A stretch of 64,000 nucleotides of DNA from Fusobacterium_C sp036516095 (GTDB lineage Bacteria > Fusobacteriota > Fusobacteriia > Fusobacteriales > Fusobacteriaceae): NCBI RefSeq assembly GCF_036516095.1, contig NZ_DATBUM010000017.1, positions 1 through 64,000 on the forward strand, read 5' to 3'. Shown one piece after another: positions 25,761 to 34,454 of the stretch (position 1 is its first letter; each line of letters starts with the position of its first letter). A program made the position numbers and the translations under genes. The notes below the pieces were generated by a model, which was not told where the DNA came from, did no database searches, and saw nothing but the letters and a program-made list of their open reading frames with translations.

Positions 25761-25790
25761 GAAGCTGGAATATAAAATAGACTTATTTTT

Positions 25791-25832
25791 AAGATTCTAA
25801 GGATGTTAGGAAAATCTTTGGAATCTTTTTTA
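25791..25832 (+). terminator. Terminator after the AEC permease
   Basis: AAGATTCTAAGGAT (25791-25804) pairs with ATCTTTGGAATCTT (25814-25827) with a few G-U pairs, followed by TTTTTA. Its tail abuts the -35 box of the next promoter. Confidence 0.85.
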
Positions 25833-25861
25833 TTGACTTTTTTTATGAGATAGGCTATATT
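25833..25861 (+). promoter_or_regulatory. Promoter of the DeoR-kinase-pdxA2-gntP operon
   Basis: TTGACT (25833-25838) and TATATT (25856-25861) are separated by 17 bp. The leader just downstream (about 25868-25903) carries repeated A-A-C-A-A elements separated by A-rich spacers, a plausible operator for the DeoR-type regulator encoded next. The operator is inference. Confidence 0.7.
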
Positions 25862-25918
25862 GAATTAAACAATATATAACAAAAAATAACATAAAACAAC
25901 AAAAATGAGAGGTGAGAT

Positions 25919-26686
25919 ATGTTATCTTCAGAACGTTATCAATTTATTATTCAATATTTGGAATCCCATAAAAGTGTTACACGAAAAGAATTAGCAGACT
26001 TATTGGCTGTGAGTTCCATGACGATAGGGAGAGATCTAAAGAAATTGGAAGAAAAAGGATATCTTCTTTGTACCTATGGAGGTGCAATTTTACCAAATTC
26101 TTTAGTGGAAGAAAAAAAATATGATCGCAAAAAAGAAGAAAATACAGAAATAAAAAAGAGAATTGCTAAAAAAGCATTGGAAGAAATTCATTCCAACATG
26201 ACCATTATTTTGGATGCAGGGACAACAACCTACGAATTGGCTTGTTTAATTTCTCAAGCTTCCATTAAAAATCTGAGAGTGATTACCAATGACTTATACA
26301 TAGCTTTGGAATTATATCGGAAAGAAAATATACATATCTTATTATTAGGAGGAGAAGTTTCTTTGGAAACCGGAGCGACGGACAGTATAGGATCCGTGAA
26401 ACAAATAGAGAATTACAATGCAGACATTGCATTTTTAGGAATTTCTTCCATTTCTGAGAGCTTAGATATAACCGTTCCTACAGAAGCAAAAGCCATTTTG
26501 AAACGTACTATGATGAAAATCAGCGAAAAGAGCATTTTATTGGCAGATCAAAGTAAGTTTGGGAAGAAGAAACTATATAGAGCGGCTCATATCAAAAATT
26601 TTCATAAGATTATTACAAATTATTCTTTTTCAAACACGGAAATAGAGAAGTATAATTTAATGGGAAAAATTATATCAGTAAACTAA
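25919..26686 (+). CDS. DeoR-family transcriptional regulator
   Basis: The 255-residue protein has the DeoR winged helix at the N-terminus (ESHKSVTRKELADLLAVSSM, then TIGRDLKKLEEKG and CTYGGAIL) and a C-terminal sensor domain related to ribose-5-phosphate isomerase (ILDAGTTTYELACLI, LLLGGEVSLETGA, ILLADQSKFGKKKLYRAAH). Such regulators usually bind a sugar phosphate. As first gene of the operon with the acid-sugar kinase, dehydrogenase and GntP permease, it most likely represses them until a phosphorylated acid-sugar appears. Confidence 0.92.
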   Translation: MLSSERYQFIIQYLESHKSVTRKELADLLAVSSMTIGRDLKKLEEKGYLLCTYGGAILPNSLVEEKKYDRKKEENTEIKKRIAKKALEEIHSNMTIILDAGTTTYELACLISQASIKNLRVITNDLYIALELYRKENIHILLLGGEVSLETGATDSIGSVKQIENYNADIAFLGISSISESLDITVPTEAKAILKRTMMKISEKSILLADQSKFGKKKLYRAAHIKNFHKIITNYSFSNTEIEKYNLMGKIISVN

Positions 26687-26710
26687 CAAAAATAGAAACG
26701 GGGAGGAAAT

Positions 26711-27988
26711 ATGGTAAAGTATGTAATTGTCGCAGATGACTTGACGGGCTCGAATGCAACTTGTTCTCTTTTAAAGAAAATAGGGCTTAGAGCAGCGAGT
26801 GTTTTTCAATTATCCTCTGAAAAAATGGAAGAAATGGACGTAATTTCCTATTCTACAGATAGTCGGGGTATTACGAAAGAAGAAGCCTATGAAAGAGTAA
26901 AAAGAGCAATCAATGTATTAAAAAGGGATGAAATTTTACTCTATAATAAACGAATTGATTCTACATTACGTGGGAATATAGGTGCGGAGATAGATGCAAT
27001 GTTGGAGCAATTGGAAGAAGATAGAATTGCAGTAGTCGTTCCGTCTTACCCGGATTCAGGAAGAATCGTAGTCAATAACATAATGCTAGTGAATGGGACA
27101 TTATTGGAAAACTCTGATGCAGGAAGAGACCCTAAAACGCCGATTCATACTTCTTGTGTAGAAGAACTTATCAAAAAACAAACAAAATATACTTCTTATT
27201 ATTTTCATTTAGAGGCCATCGCCAAAGAAGAAAAAAGTTTGCTAAAAGAAATTCAAGAGCAGGGAAAGAAAAATCGAATTTTAATTTTTGATGCTGTAAC
27301 AAATGAAGATATTATCAAAATTGCAAGAGCAGTAAGTCAAAGTGATTTTAAGATTATTACTGTCGATCCCGGTCCGTTTACGATGTATTATGCAAAAGAA
27401 CTACAAAAGAAAAATCACTTGGAAAAAAAGATTTTCATGGTCATTGGAAGTGCGACGGAAACCACAAAAAAGCAAATTGAATATATTTTACAACAAGAAG
27501 ATATTTTTTTAGAGAAGATGAATCCTAAAAAATTTTTTTTGGAAAAAGATCGAAAACAGGAAATTCAGAGAGTGGTTTCCATGATAAAAAAGGGGATAGA
27601 AAGTTACGATTTATTTTTATTAACAACGTCTCCTATTGGAAATGATGAGAAATTAAATTTACAGGACATTGCAAAGGAAATGAAAATGACGGTAGAAGAG
27701 ATTTCTAAGATTATCTCGAATACTTTAACAGAAGCTGCAACAATGATCTTGGAAGAAACTCAAAAGTTTGAAGGAATTTACAGTTCCGGAGGAGATATTA
27801 CTGTGGCTCTTTTAGAAAAATTAGAGACAATTGGGGTAGAAATTAAAGAAGAAGTGATTCCGCTGACTGCTTACGGAAGACTCATTGGAGGAAAATTTCC
27901 TAATATGAAGTTAGTGAGTAAAGGAGGAATGGTAGGAAAAGAAGATACCATTAAATTATGTTTAAATCAAATGAAAAACGATATATGA
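26711..27988 (+). CDS. Four-carbon acid sugar kinase (DUF1537 family, DtnK/OtnK-like)
   Basis: The 425-residue kinase has the N-terminal signature VIVADDLTGSNATCSLLKK, the segment YNKRIDSTLRGNIGAEIDAM and a C-terminal nucleotide-binding domain with YSSGGDITVALLEKL and LIGGKFPNMKLVSKGGMVG. DUF1537 enzymes phosphorylate D-threonate, D-erythronate or related four-carbon acids at C4. Adjacency to a PdxA2-type dehydrogenase fits the D-threonate or D-erythronate pathway to dihydroxyacetone phosphate. The exact stereochemistry of the substrate cannot be read from sequence. Confidence 0.9.
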   Translation: MVKYVIVADDLTGSNATCSLLKKIGLRAASVFQLSSEKMEEMDVISYSTDSRGITKEEAYERVKRAINVLKRDEILLYNKRIDSTLRGNIGAEIDAMLEQLEEDRIAVVVPSYPDSGRIVVNNIMLVNGTLLENSDAGRDPKTPIHTSCVEELIKKQTKYTSYYFHLEAIAKEEKSLLKEIQEQGKKNRILIFDAVTNEDIIKIARAVSQSDFKIITVDPGPFTMYYAKELQKKNHLEKKIFMVIGSATETTKKQIEYILQQEDIFLEKMNPKKFFLEKDRKQEIQRVVSMIKKGIESYDLFLLTTSPIGNDEKLNLQDIAKEMKMTVEEISKIISNTLTEAATMILEETQKFEGIYSSGGDITVALLEKLETIGVEIKEEVIPLTAYGRLIGGKFPNMKLVSKGGMVGKEDTIKLCLNQMKNDI

Positions 27989-27998
27989 GGAGGAAAAA

Positions 27999-28997
27999 AT
28001 GAATAGACCTAAAATAGCAATACCTATGGGAGATCCCGCAGGAGTTGGACCGGAAATTGTAGTAAAAACAGCAGTGGCAAAAGAGATTCAAGATTTATGT
28101 GATCTTGTTATTATTGGAGATCGAAAAGTATTGGAAAAAGCTACTGGTATTTGTGGAGTCAACTTACAAATTCACAGTATAGAAAATGTGGAAGACGGGA
28201 ATTATCAAGAAGGAATTTTGAATGTGATTGATTTGGACAATATAGATTTGGAAAAAATGGAATATGGGAAAGTTCAGGGAATGTGTGGAAAAGCTGCTTT
28301 TGAGTATATAAAAAAAAGTGTGGAACTGGCAATGAATCACGAAGTGGATGCCATTGCAACAACTCCGATTAATAAAGAATCTCTACGAGCGGGAAAAATA
28401 GACTATATTGGACATACTGAGATTTTAGGAGATCTATCTAATTCGAGAGACCCTCTAACAATGTTTGAAGTGGCCAATATGAGAGTTTTTTTCTTAACAA
28501 GGCATATGTCTTTGAGAAATGCCTGTGATGCAATCACAAAAGAAAGGGTCTTGGAATATATTCAAAGATGCACAAAGGCTTTAAAACAACTTGGAGTCAC
28601 TGGAAGAATGGCAGTGGCAGGATTAAATCCTCATTCTGGAGAGCACGGACTTTTTGGCTATGAAGAGGTGGAAGCGGTCAGCCCGGCTGTAGAAGAAGCA
28701 AAGAAATTAGGCTACGATGTTGTAGGACCTATAGGAGCTGATTCCGTCTTTCATCAGGCACTTCAAGGAAAATATCAGGCAGTGCTATCTTTATATCATG
28801 ATCAAGGACATATCGCAACGAAAACCTATGATTTTGAGAGAACAATTGCGATTACTCTAGACATGCCTTTTTTAAGAACTTCGGTGGATCACGGAACGGC
28901 TTTTGATATTGCGGGGAAAGGGATTGTGAGTGCTGTGAGTATGATAGAAGCGGTTAGACTGGCTGCAAAGTATGCACCAAATTTCAAAAATATTTAA
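27999..28997 (+). CDS. pdxA2: PdxA2-type 4-phospho-acid-sugar dehydrogenase
   Basis: This 332-residue member of the PdxA family has AIPMGDPAGVGPEIVVKTA, TTPINKESLRAGKI, the metal-binding histidines in YIGHTEIL and LYHDQGHIATK, and the C-terminal TSVDHGTAFDIAGKG. True PdxA oxidises 4-phosphohydroxy-threonine in vitamin B6 synthesis, but the operon with an acid-sugar kinase and GntP permease indicates the PdxA2/DtnB role: NAD-dependent oxidative decarboxylation of a 4-phospho-threonate or -erythronate to dihydroxyacetone phosphate and CO2. The gene follows the kinase by 10 bp. Confidence 0.9.
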   Translation: MNRPKIAIPMGDPAGVGPEIVVKTAVAKEIQDLCDLVIIGDRKVLEKATGICGVNLQIHSIENVEDGNYQEGILNVIDLDNIDLEKMEYGKVQGMCGKAAFEYIKKSVELAMNHEVDAIATTPINKESLRAGKIDYIGHTEILGDLSNSRDPLTMFEVANMRVFFLTRHMSLRNACDAITKERVLEYIQRCTKALKQLGVTGRMAVAGLNPHSGEHGLFGYEEVEAVSPAVEEAKKLGYDVVGPIGADSVFHQALQGKYQAVLSLYHDQGHIATKTYDFERTIAITLDMPFLRTSVDHGTAFDIAGKGIVSAVSMIEAVRLAAKYAPNFKNI

Positions 28998-29027
28998 TGA
29001 AATTAAGAATATAAATGAGGTGAGAGT

Positions 29028-30386
29028 ATGGAACAACAAATTTTGATAGGACTGTTTATTGGAATTATTTGCTTAATTTTTATGATAATGAAAACGAAGA
29101 TTCACACTTTTTTGGCTTTAATGATTGCTACGATTTTAGTAGGTCTTATTGGAGGTATAGAATATTCAAAAATCATGGAAAGTATTACAAAAGGATTTGG
29201 AGGAACCTTAGGAAGCATCGGAATTATTATTGGATTCGGAGTGATGATGGGACAGCTTTTTGAAGCCTCTGGGGCGGCTAAAAAAATGGCTCTGAGTTTT
29301 TTGAAACTTTTTGGAAAAGGAAGAGAGGAATTGGCAATGGCAATTACAGGATTTTTGGTATCGATTCCTATTTTTTGCGATTCAGGTTTTATTATTTTAA
29401 CTCCTTTGTTGAAAGCGATTTCGAAAGAAACAAGGAAATCAATCGTTTCTTTAGGATTAGCTTTGGCAAGTGGATTGGTGATTACACACTCTTTAGTACC
29501 ACCTACACCAGGGCCGGTAGGGGTTGCCGGGATTTTTGGAGTGAGTGTCTCAAGTATTATTTTGTGGGGAATTGTAGTTGCAATTCCTATGGTAATTGCA
29601 AGCTTAGTTTTTGCAAAATTTGCAGGAAATAAAATTTGGCAAATTCCTACAGAAAATGGAGGATGGACCCGAGATAAAAATTATACTTGTCAAGTACCAC
29701 AAGAAAAGATTTTGGAAGAGGATAAATTACCTTCTGCTTTTTTGGCATTTTCTCCAATTGTAGTTCCTATTTTATTGATTTTGTTGGGAACAATTTCGAA
29801 AGCAATGCTTTTGACAGGAAAAATAATTGATTTTATCCAATTCATTGGAACACCGGTACTAGCAGTTGGCATTGGATTAATCATTACTATTTATGGATTG
29901 GCAAAAAATATGGACAGGAAATCTATGATGGAAGAAGTGGAGACAGGAATTAAGTCAGCAGGGACTATTATTTTAATTACGGGAGCCGGAGGAGCCTTTG
30001 GAATGTTAATTCGAGATAGCGGAGTAGGGGATATTATAGCGAATACCTTGGTGGAAACTTCTTTACCAGCTATTTTATTACCGTTTGTGATTGCAACACT
30101 GGTTCGATTTGTACAAGGAAGCGGAACAGTAGCTATGATCACTGCTGCCTCAATTACGGCACCGATTATAACAAAATTGGATGTCAATCCTGTCTTTGCA
30201 GCTTTAGCGGCTTGTACCGGTTCTCTTTTCTTCTCTTATTTTAACGATAGTTTTTTTTGGGTCATCAATCGTTCCATTGGGATTATGGAAGGAAAAGAGC
30301 AACTACGATTATATTCTATTGCAAGTACAGTTGCATGGGCAGTAGGAATTGTGGTATTATTAATAATAAATATGATTTTTGGATAA
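29028..30386 (+). CDS. GntP-family permease
   Basis: The 452-residue transporter has about 12-14 membrane segments and the GntP features GFGGTLGSIGIIIGFGVMMG, SIPIFCDSGFIIL, HSLVPPTPGPVGVAG and the C-terminal GSLFFSYFNDSFFWV. GntP members take up gluconate and other sugar acids by proton symport. In this operon it most likely imports the four-carbon acid that the kinase phosphorylates. The specific substrate is inference. Confidence 0.93.
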   Translation: MEQQILIGLFIGIICLIFMIMKTKIHTFLALMIATILVGLIGGIEYSKIMESITKGFGGTLGSIGIIIGFGVMMGQLFEASGAAKKMALSFLKLFGKGREELAMAITGFLVSIPIFCDSGFIILTPLLKAISKETRKSIVSLGLALASGLVITHSLVPPTPGPVGVAGIFGVSVSSIILWGIVVAIPMVIASLVFAKFAGNKIWQIPTENGGWTRDKNYTCQVPQEKILEEDKLPSAFLAFSPIVVPILLILLGTISKAMLLTGKIIDFIQFIGTPVLAVGIGLIITIYGLAKNMDRKSMMEEVETGIKSAGTIILITGAGGAFGMLIRDSGVGDIIANTLVETSLPAILLPFVIATLVRFVQGSGTVAMITAASITAPIITKLDVNPVFAALAACTGSLFFSYFNDSFFWVINRSIGIMEGKEQLRLYSIASTVAWAVGIVVLLIINMIFG

Positions 30387-30423
30387 AATCAAATAGTAAA
30401 TGTTAAGAAAGAAGGAATGATTC

Positions 30424-31392
30424 ATGTTGGAAGATCAAGAAATGATAGCGGTAGCTCAAGGAATTATTGATACAGAAATTCAAGGGTTGGAGAAGCTGAA
30501 AAAATCTATAGGGAGGGAATTGATAGAGGCGGCAAAAACGATTTATGAGAGTAGAGGGAAATTGATTATCACGGGAATTGGCAAAACAGGAGCAATCGGA
30601 AGAAAGATAGCGGCGACTCTTTCTTCCACTGGGACTACAACAATTTTTATGAATTCTACAGAGGGACTTCATGGGGATTTGGGAATGGTAAATCCAGAGG
30701 ATATTGTGATTGGAATTTCGAATAGCGGAGAAAGTGATGAAATTTTACATATTATACCGGCTATCAAAAATATCGGTGCGAAAATATTTGCTATGACAGG
30801 AAATCCAAATTCAAGATTGGCCCAAGAAGCGGAAATTGTTTTATTCTGTGGAGTAGAAAGCGAGGGGTGCCCGTTGAATTTGGCACCTATGGCTTCTACG
30901 ACTTCCGCTTTAGCTTTGGGAGATGCTTTGGCCGGAGTGTTGATGAAAATGCGAGATTTTCGACCACAGAATTTCGCAATGTATCATCCGGGAGGAAGTC
31001 TGGGAAGAAGATTACTGTCTCGAGTCAAAAATTTGATGAAAACAGGAGAAGATTTAGCTCTTTGCTCTCCGGATACCAAAATGAAAGATGTCATTTTAAA
31101 GATGAATGAAAAAAGACTTGGAATTTTATGTGTCATGGAGAAAGAGAAATTAGTTGGAATTATTACAGAAGGAGATATTCGTAGAGCTTTATCTCGAGAA
31201 GAAGAATTTTTTACCTTTCATGCAGAAGAAATTATGACAAAGCAATATAAAAAAGTGGAACAGGATATGTTGGCAAATGAAGCTCTGTCTTATATGGAAG
31301 AAGGAAAATATCAAATTTCCGTAATGCCTGTGTTTCATAAAGAGAAATTTGTAGGAGTTGTGAGAATTCACGACTTATTGAAGTTGAAATAA
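30424..31392 (+). CDS. KpsF/GutQ-type sugar-phosphate isomerase with CBS pair
   Basis: The 322-residue protein has a SIS domain (GKLIITGIGKTGAIGRKIAA, FMNSTEGLHGDLGM, ISNSGESDEILHIIP, the motif MYHPGGSLGRRLL) followed by two CBS motifs (about 200-320, MKDVILKMNEKRLGI and EEIMTKQYKKVEQD). This is the layout of arabinose-5-phosphate isomerase (KdsD/KpsF/GutQ), which makes the Kdo precursor. It lies 37 bp after gntP with no promoter or terminator between. It may therefore belong to the acid-sugar operon with a different substrate, or be the housekeeping KdsD parked there. Confidence 0.9.
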   Translation: MLEDQEMIAVAQGIIDTEIQGLEKLKKSIGRELIEAAKTIYESRGKLIITGIGKTGAIGRKIAATLSSTGTTTIFMNSTEGLHGDLGMVNPEDIVIGISNSGESDEILHIIPAIKNIGAKIFAMTGNPNSRLAQEAEIVLFCGVESEGCPLNLAPMASTTSALALGDALAGVLMKMRDFRPQNFAMYHPGGSLGRRLLSRVKNLMKTGEDLALCSPDTKMKDVILKMNEKRLGILCVMEKEKLVGIITEGDIRRALSREEEFFTFHAEEIMTKQYKKVEQDMLANEALSYMEEGKYQISVMPVFHKEKFVGVVRIHDLLKLK

Positions 31393-31415
31393 AAAGTTGT
31401 AAGAAAGAAAAGATA

Positions 31416-31457
31416 AAACTGCACTCAAAATCTTTGAAGATAAGAGTGCAGTTTTTT
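31416..31457. terminator. Bidirectional terminator between the kpsF-like gene and queF
   Basis: AAACTGCACTC (31416-31426) pairs perfectly with GAGTGCAGTTT (31444-31454); an inner ATCTT/AAGAT pair extends the stem. A-rich and T-rich flanks allow termination of both convergent transcripts. Confidence 0.9.
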
Positions 31458-31938
31458 ATCGATTATCCACTTTTTCCGGATACATATCATGGTTTGCCAT
31501 TCTGTGAAATGCAATTTCTTCCCATTTTGTTCCTTTTTGCCCATAGTTGCAGTAAGGGTCGATAGAAATTCCGCCTCTAGGAGTAAATTTCCCCCAAACC
31601 TCAATGTATTTCGGATCCATCAATTTGATTAAATCCTTCATAATGATGTTCGTGCAGTCTTCATGAAAGTCTCCATGATTTCGGAAGCTAAAAAGATATA
31701 ATTTTAAAGATTTGCTTTCTACCATTTTAATATTAGGAACATAAGAAATGACAATATTGGCGAAATCCGGTTGTCCTGTGATAGGGCAAAGGCTTGTAAA
31801 TTCAGGACAGTTAAATTTTACAAAATAGTCATTATCGAGGTGTTTATTCTCAAAGGTTTCTAAGATTTCCGGAGCATAGTCCTGCGGATATTTTGTTTTC
31901 TGATTTCCTAATAAGGTCAAATTTTTGTTTTCTTTCAT
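31456..31938 (-). CDS. queF: NADPH-dependent preQ0 reductase QueF
   Basis: QueF reduces the nitrile of 7-cyano-7-deazaguanine (preQ0) to the amine preQ1. The 160-residue single-domain (unimodular) form has the catalytic cysteine in TSLCPITGQPDFANI, the SKSLKLYLFSFRNHGDFHED segment and the conserved FTPRGGISIDPY. It is the last gene of the queD-queE-folE-queC-queF operon, directly abutting queC, and ends at a bidirectional terminator. Confidence 0.97.
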   Translation of the reverse strand: MKENKNLTLLGNQKTKYPQDYAPEILETFENKHLDNDYFVKFNCPEFTSLCPITGQPDFANIVISYVPNIKMVESKSLKLYLFSFRNHGDFHEDCTNIIMKDLIKLMDPKYIEVWGKFTPRGGISIDPYCNYGQKGTKWEEIAFHRMANHDMYPEKVDNR

Positions 31939-32637
31939 CTAGTTTCCTCCTCTTCTTACTATTACCAAAGGGTCAATACTGTTATTTTCTTCAAAGGCTT
32001 TTTCTCGATCAATGCAAGTTCCGCATTGTCCACAGGAATGTTCCCCTCCTTCATAACAACTCCAAGTGAGTTCGTAGGGAACGTTTAAATCCAATCCTCG
32101 TTTTACAATTTCTTTTTTATGAAGGCCAAGAAAAGGAGCTTCTACTCTCACTTGTCTTCCACTTCCCTCATAAATGGCAGTATTCATGGCTTTATGAAAG
32201 GCAGGGCTGCAATCCGGGTAGGCATTTCCGGCGGCATCATCACCGTGAGCTCCATAGAAAATGATGTTACAGTCTTTGGAAAGAGCAATACTTGTCGCAG
32301 TGGATAAAAATAAACCATTTCGGAAGGGAACATAGGTGGATAAGATTTCTTCTTTTTGTTCTGCCAGTTGCTCTGCATAGGAATGACGTGGAATTTCTTT
32401 GCTAGAATGACTTAATAAAGAACAGTTGCTGTAACTAAAAATTTTAGATAAATTTAATTCTATCAATTCCACTTGATAGTAATTGGCAACATTTCTAGCA
32501 GCCTCTAATTCTTTGTTATGCTTTTGTCCGTAAGAGACACTTAGAGCAACAACTTGTTTTGCACCATATTTTTGTACTGCCATTGCCAGACAGGTTGCAC
32601 TGTCTAAACCTCCGCTGAATAAAACTAACGCTTTCAT
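31939..32637 (-). CDS. queC: 7-cyano-7-deazaguanine synthase QueC
   Basis: QueC converts 7-carboxy-7-deazaguanine to preQ0 using ATP and ammonia. The 232-residue protein starts with the PP-loop motif LVLFSGGLDSATCLAMA and ends with the zinc site CYEGGEHSCGQCGTCIDREK. The middle contains VPFRNGLFLSTATSIAL. It directly abuts queF and is separated from folE by 8 bp. Confidence 0.97.
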   Translation of the reverse strand: MKALVLFSGGLDSATCLAMAVQKYGAKQVVALSVSYGQKHNKELEAARNVANYYQVELIELNLSKIFSYSNCSLLSHSSKEIPRHSYAEQLAEQKEEILSTYVPFRNGLFLSTATSIALSKDCNIIFYGAHGDDAAGNAYPDCSPAFHKAMNTAIYEGSGRQVRVEAPFLGLHKKEIVKRGLDLNVPYELTWSCYEGGEHSCGQCGTCIDREKAFEENNSIDPLVIVRRGGN

Positions 32638-32645
32638 ACTTCCTC

Positions 32646-33221
32646 CTACAATCGTTGATACAGTCTATTTTGTAAGACTAAATTTTCTTTAAATTTTCCT
32701 AAGCAACAACTTGTTTCTGTGATGCTTTGTTGTTTTTTAATTCCCCGCATTGTCATACAACTGTGCTTTCCTTGAATAAGAACAGCGATATCCTTTGAAT
32801 TTGTTACTTTTTGCATAATTTCTGCAATATCTCTTCCAATTCTTTCCTGTAATTGTAAACGTTTTCCTACCATATCACAGATACGGGCTATTTTACTAAG
32901 TCCTAATAATTTTTTATTGGGAATATAGGCTACTGTTACTTTCATATCATACATCAAAGCCAAATGATGTTCACAAACACTGAAGATCTCAATATCTCGA
33001 ATGATGACCATATCATCACTTTCTGTTTTGCTATCTCCCTCAAAAGTTTTTTCAAACATTTTAGCTAAGTCATCATTACTATATTGAATTCCTTCAAAAA
33101 TTTCCTCATACATATTAGCAACTCTTTCGGGAGTTTCCAACAGTCCTTCCCGATTTGGATTTTCTCCTAAAGCAAGTAGAAGTCCTCGAATATGTTCTTG
33201 AATTGCTTTTTTGTCTATCAT
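32646..33221 (-). CDS. folE: GTP cyclohydrolase I
   Basis: FolE converts GTP to 7,8-dihydroneopterin triphosphate, the first step of both folate and queuosine synthesis. The 191-residue protein has the zinc and active-site motifs FSVCEHHLALMYDMKVTVAY, LLGLSKIARICDMVGKRLQ, QERIGRDIAEI and the C-terminal GKHSCMTMRGIKKQ. Because it lies inside the preQ1-riboswitch operon, its expression should follow preQ1 supply; a second folE for folate alone is not seen here. Confidence 0.97.
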   Translation of the reverse strand: MIDKKAIQEHIRGLLLALGENPNREGLLETPERVANMYEEIFEGIQYSNDDLAKMFEKTFEGDSKTESDDMVIIRDIEIFSVCEHHLALMYDMKVTVAYIPNKKLLGLSKIARICDMVGKRLQLQERIGRDIAEIMQKVTNSKDIAVLIQGKHSCMTMRGIKKQQSITETSCCLGKFKENLVLQNRLYQRL

Positions 33222-33890
33222 CTATACTCCTTTCGTTTCCGGATCCCAAATAAATTTATGGAGCTGTAGCTGCATATTGACTCCGTTTAAATGATGCTCT
33301 TTCATAAAGTCTACAATACTGGGAAGAGAAATTTTTCCAAAAACAGGACTTAGGTAAAGGGAGCATTTTCCAAGCAAAGAATATTTGTTTATAATCTCTC
33401 TTGCCCTTTCTAAATCTTGTAAATCAGAAACTACAAATTTTACAGTATCTTTCGCATTAACAGAAGAAAAATTTTCCAAACACATATATTCTTCCATATT
33501 ACTCTGTGGAAGTTTATAATCCAGAGTAAAAGAAGGCGGATTTTCAATGGATTGAAATTTTTTCAAAGGAATGCTTCCATTCGTTTCAATTTCCACTTCA
33601 AACATTTCTTCTTTCGAAAAGGCTTCCAACAATGCAAAAATATCAGATTGGAGTAGAGGTTCTCCTCCTGTTAAAGTAATATTTCGGATTCCTTTTTGTC
33701 TTGCCGTTTCCAAAATTTCTTCGAGGCTCATCCAGTTAAAAGGACTCTTTTTTGTATTTGCCCATTTGGTATCACAATAGGAACAGTCTAAATTACAATA
33801 TTGAAAACGAATAAAAAGAGCTAATTGTCCTGCTTTTTTTCCTTCTCCATTGATACTTTCAAAGATTTCCACCACTTTATATCTCGGCAT
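33222..33890 (-). CDS. queE: 7-carboxy-7-deazaguanine synthase QueE
   Basis: QueE is a radical-SAM enzyme that contracts the ring of 6-carboxy-tetrahydropterin. The 222-residue protein starts with YKVVEIFESINGEGKKAGQL and has the cluster motif CNLDCSYC in RFQYCNLDCSYCDTKWA, followed by ITLTGGEPLLQ. It abuts folE with no gap and overlaps queD by 14 bp. Confidence 0.96.
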   Translation of the reverse strand: MPRYKVVEIFESINGEGKKAGQLALFIRFQYCNLDCSYCDTKWANTKKSPFNWMSLEEILETARQKGIRNITLTGGEPLLQSDIFALLEAFSKEEMFEVEIETNGSIPLKKFQSIENPPSFTLDYKLPQSNMEEYMCLENFSSVNAKDTVKFVVSDLQDLERAREIINKYSLLGKCSLYLSPVFGKISLPSIVDFMKEHHLNGVNMQLQLHKFIWDPETKGV

Positions 33891-34320
33891 TTGACATCAC
33901 ATCTTTGGAATAGCTGGCACAGTTATTTGGAGTTTCATAGACAAAGACTTGTGAAATAGGAAAGCCTTTTTTTTGAAAATGTTCATAAAAAAATTTTGCA
34001 AAATGTTCTGCAGTCGGTCGAAATTCTACCTCAATGATACGAAATTGTTCTTGTTGTAAGGCTTCGAGAAGAGATTTTTTAAGAGAATTTTTTTCAATAA
34101 TGAAAGCGTGGTCAAAATACTCTGTAATTTCTAGGAGTTCTTTTTTTATTTCTGAAAAATCTAAAATCATTCCACGATAATTCCCTTCTTTTTGTAAATT
34201 AGCTGCAGATATTTCAATTCGGACTTTCCAACGATGTCCGTGAATATTTCTACATTTTCCCTGATAATCTTTTAAAAAATGAGCACTGTCAAAACTTGCT
34301 TCACTATGTAAAGTATACAT
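33877..34320 (-). CDS. queD: 6-carboxy-5,6,7,8-tetrahydropterin synthase QueD
   Basis: QueD converts dihydroneopterin triphosphate to 6-carboxy-tetrahydropterin. I place the start at 34320, behind AAAGGAGAAAAAC, giving 147 residues that begin MYTLHSEASFDSAHFLKDY; a longer frame from 34395 would run through the leader terminator. Zinc ligands and catalytic residues are seen in SFDSAHFLKDYQGKC and NIHGHRWKVRIEI, plus YFDHAFIIEKN and EFRPTAEHFAKFFY. It is the first gene of the operon and carries its riboswitch. Confidence 0.96.
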   Translation of the reverse strand: MYTLHSEASFDSAHFLKDYQGKCRNIHGHRWKVRIEISAANLQKEGNYRGMILDFSEIKKELLEITEYFDHAFIIEKNSLKKSLLEALQQEQFRIIEVEFRPTAEHFAKFFYEHFQKKGFPISQVFVYETPNNCASYSKDVMSNAEI

Positions 34321-34337
34321 GTTTTTCTCCTTTGTGA

Positions 34338-34371
34338 AATAAAAATAGGGATAGACATCTAGTCTATCCCT
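34338..34371 (-). terminator. Leader terminator of the queD riboswitch
   Basis: On the minus strand AGGGATAGAC (34371-34362) pairs perfectly with GTCTATCCCT (34356-34347) around TAGAT, followed by ATTTTTATTT. It lies between the preQ1 aptamer and the queD ribosome binding site, so it is the likely expression platform: ligand binding would favour premature termination. Confidence 0.88.
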
Positions 34372-34404
34372 CATATACAATTCAAAAAATTGCAATAAAA
34401 AATA

Positions 34405-34450
34405 GCCCTAGTTTTGTTTATAGACAGGATGGTACCAATGAACTGTCTTC
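34405..34450 (-). ncRNA. preQ1-I riboswitch aptamer
   Basis: Minus-strand reading gives P1 AGACAG, then a TTC-initiated loop, the closing strand CCTGTCT with its extra unpaired C for ligand pairing, and an A-rich tail ATAAACAAAACTA that would thread the P1 minor groove and form P2. This is the order and spacing of the preQ1 class I aptamer, upstream of a preQ1 synthesis operon. It starts about seven bases after a consensus -10 box. The call combines seen motifs with family knowledge. Confidence 0.88.
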
Positions 34451-34454
34451 AAGA

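Noticed and set aside
25358..25780. A 140-codon plus-strand frame inside the AEC permease gene, and another on the minus strand
   Set aside because: No ribosome binding site, Gly/Ser/Cys-rich nonsense composition, and fully contained in a clear membrane-protein gene.
34321..34395. Longer QueD start at 34395
   Set aside because: It would translate the leader terminator hairpin; the ATG at 34320 has a canonical ribosome binding site and family N-terminus.
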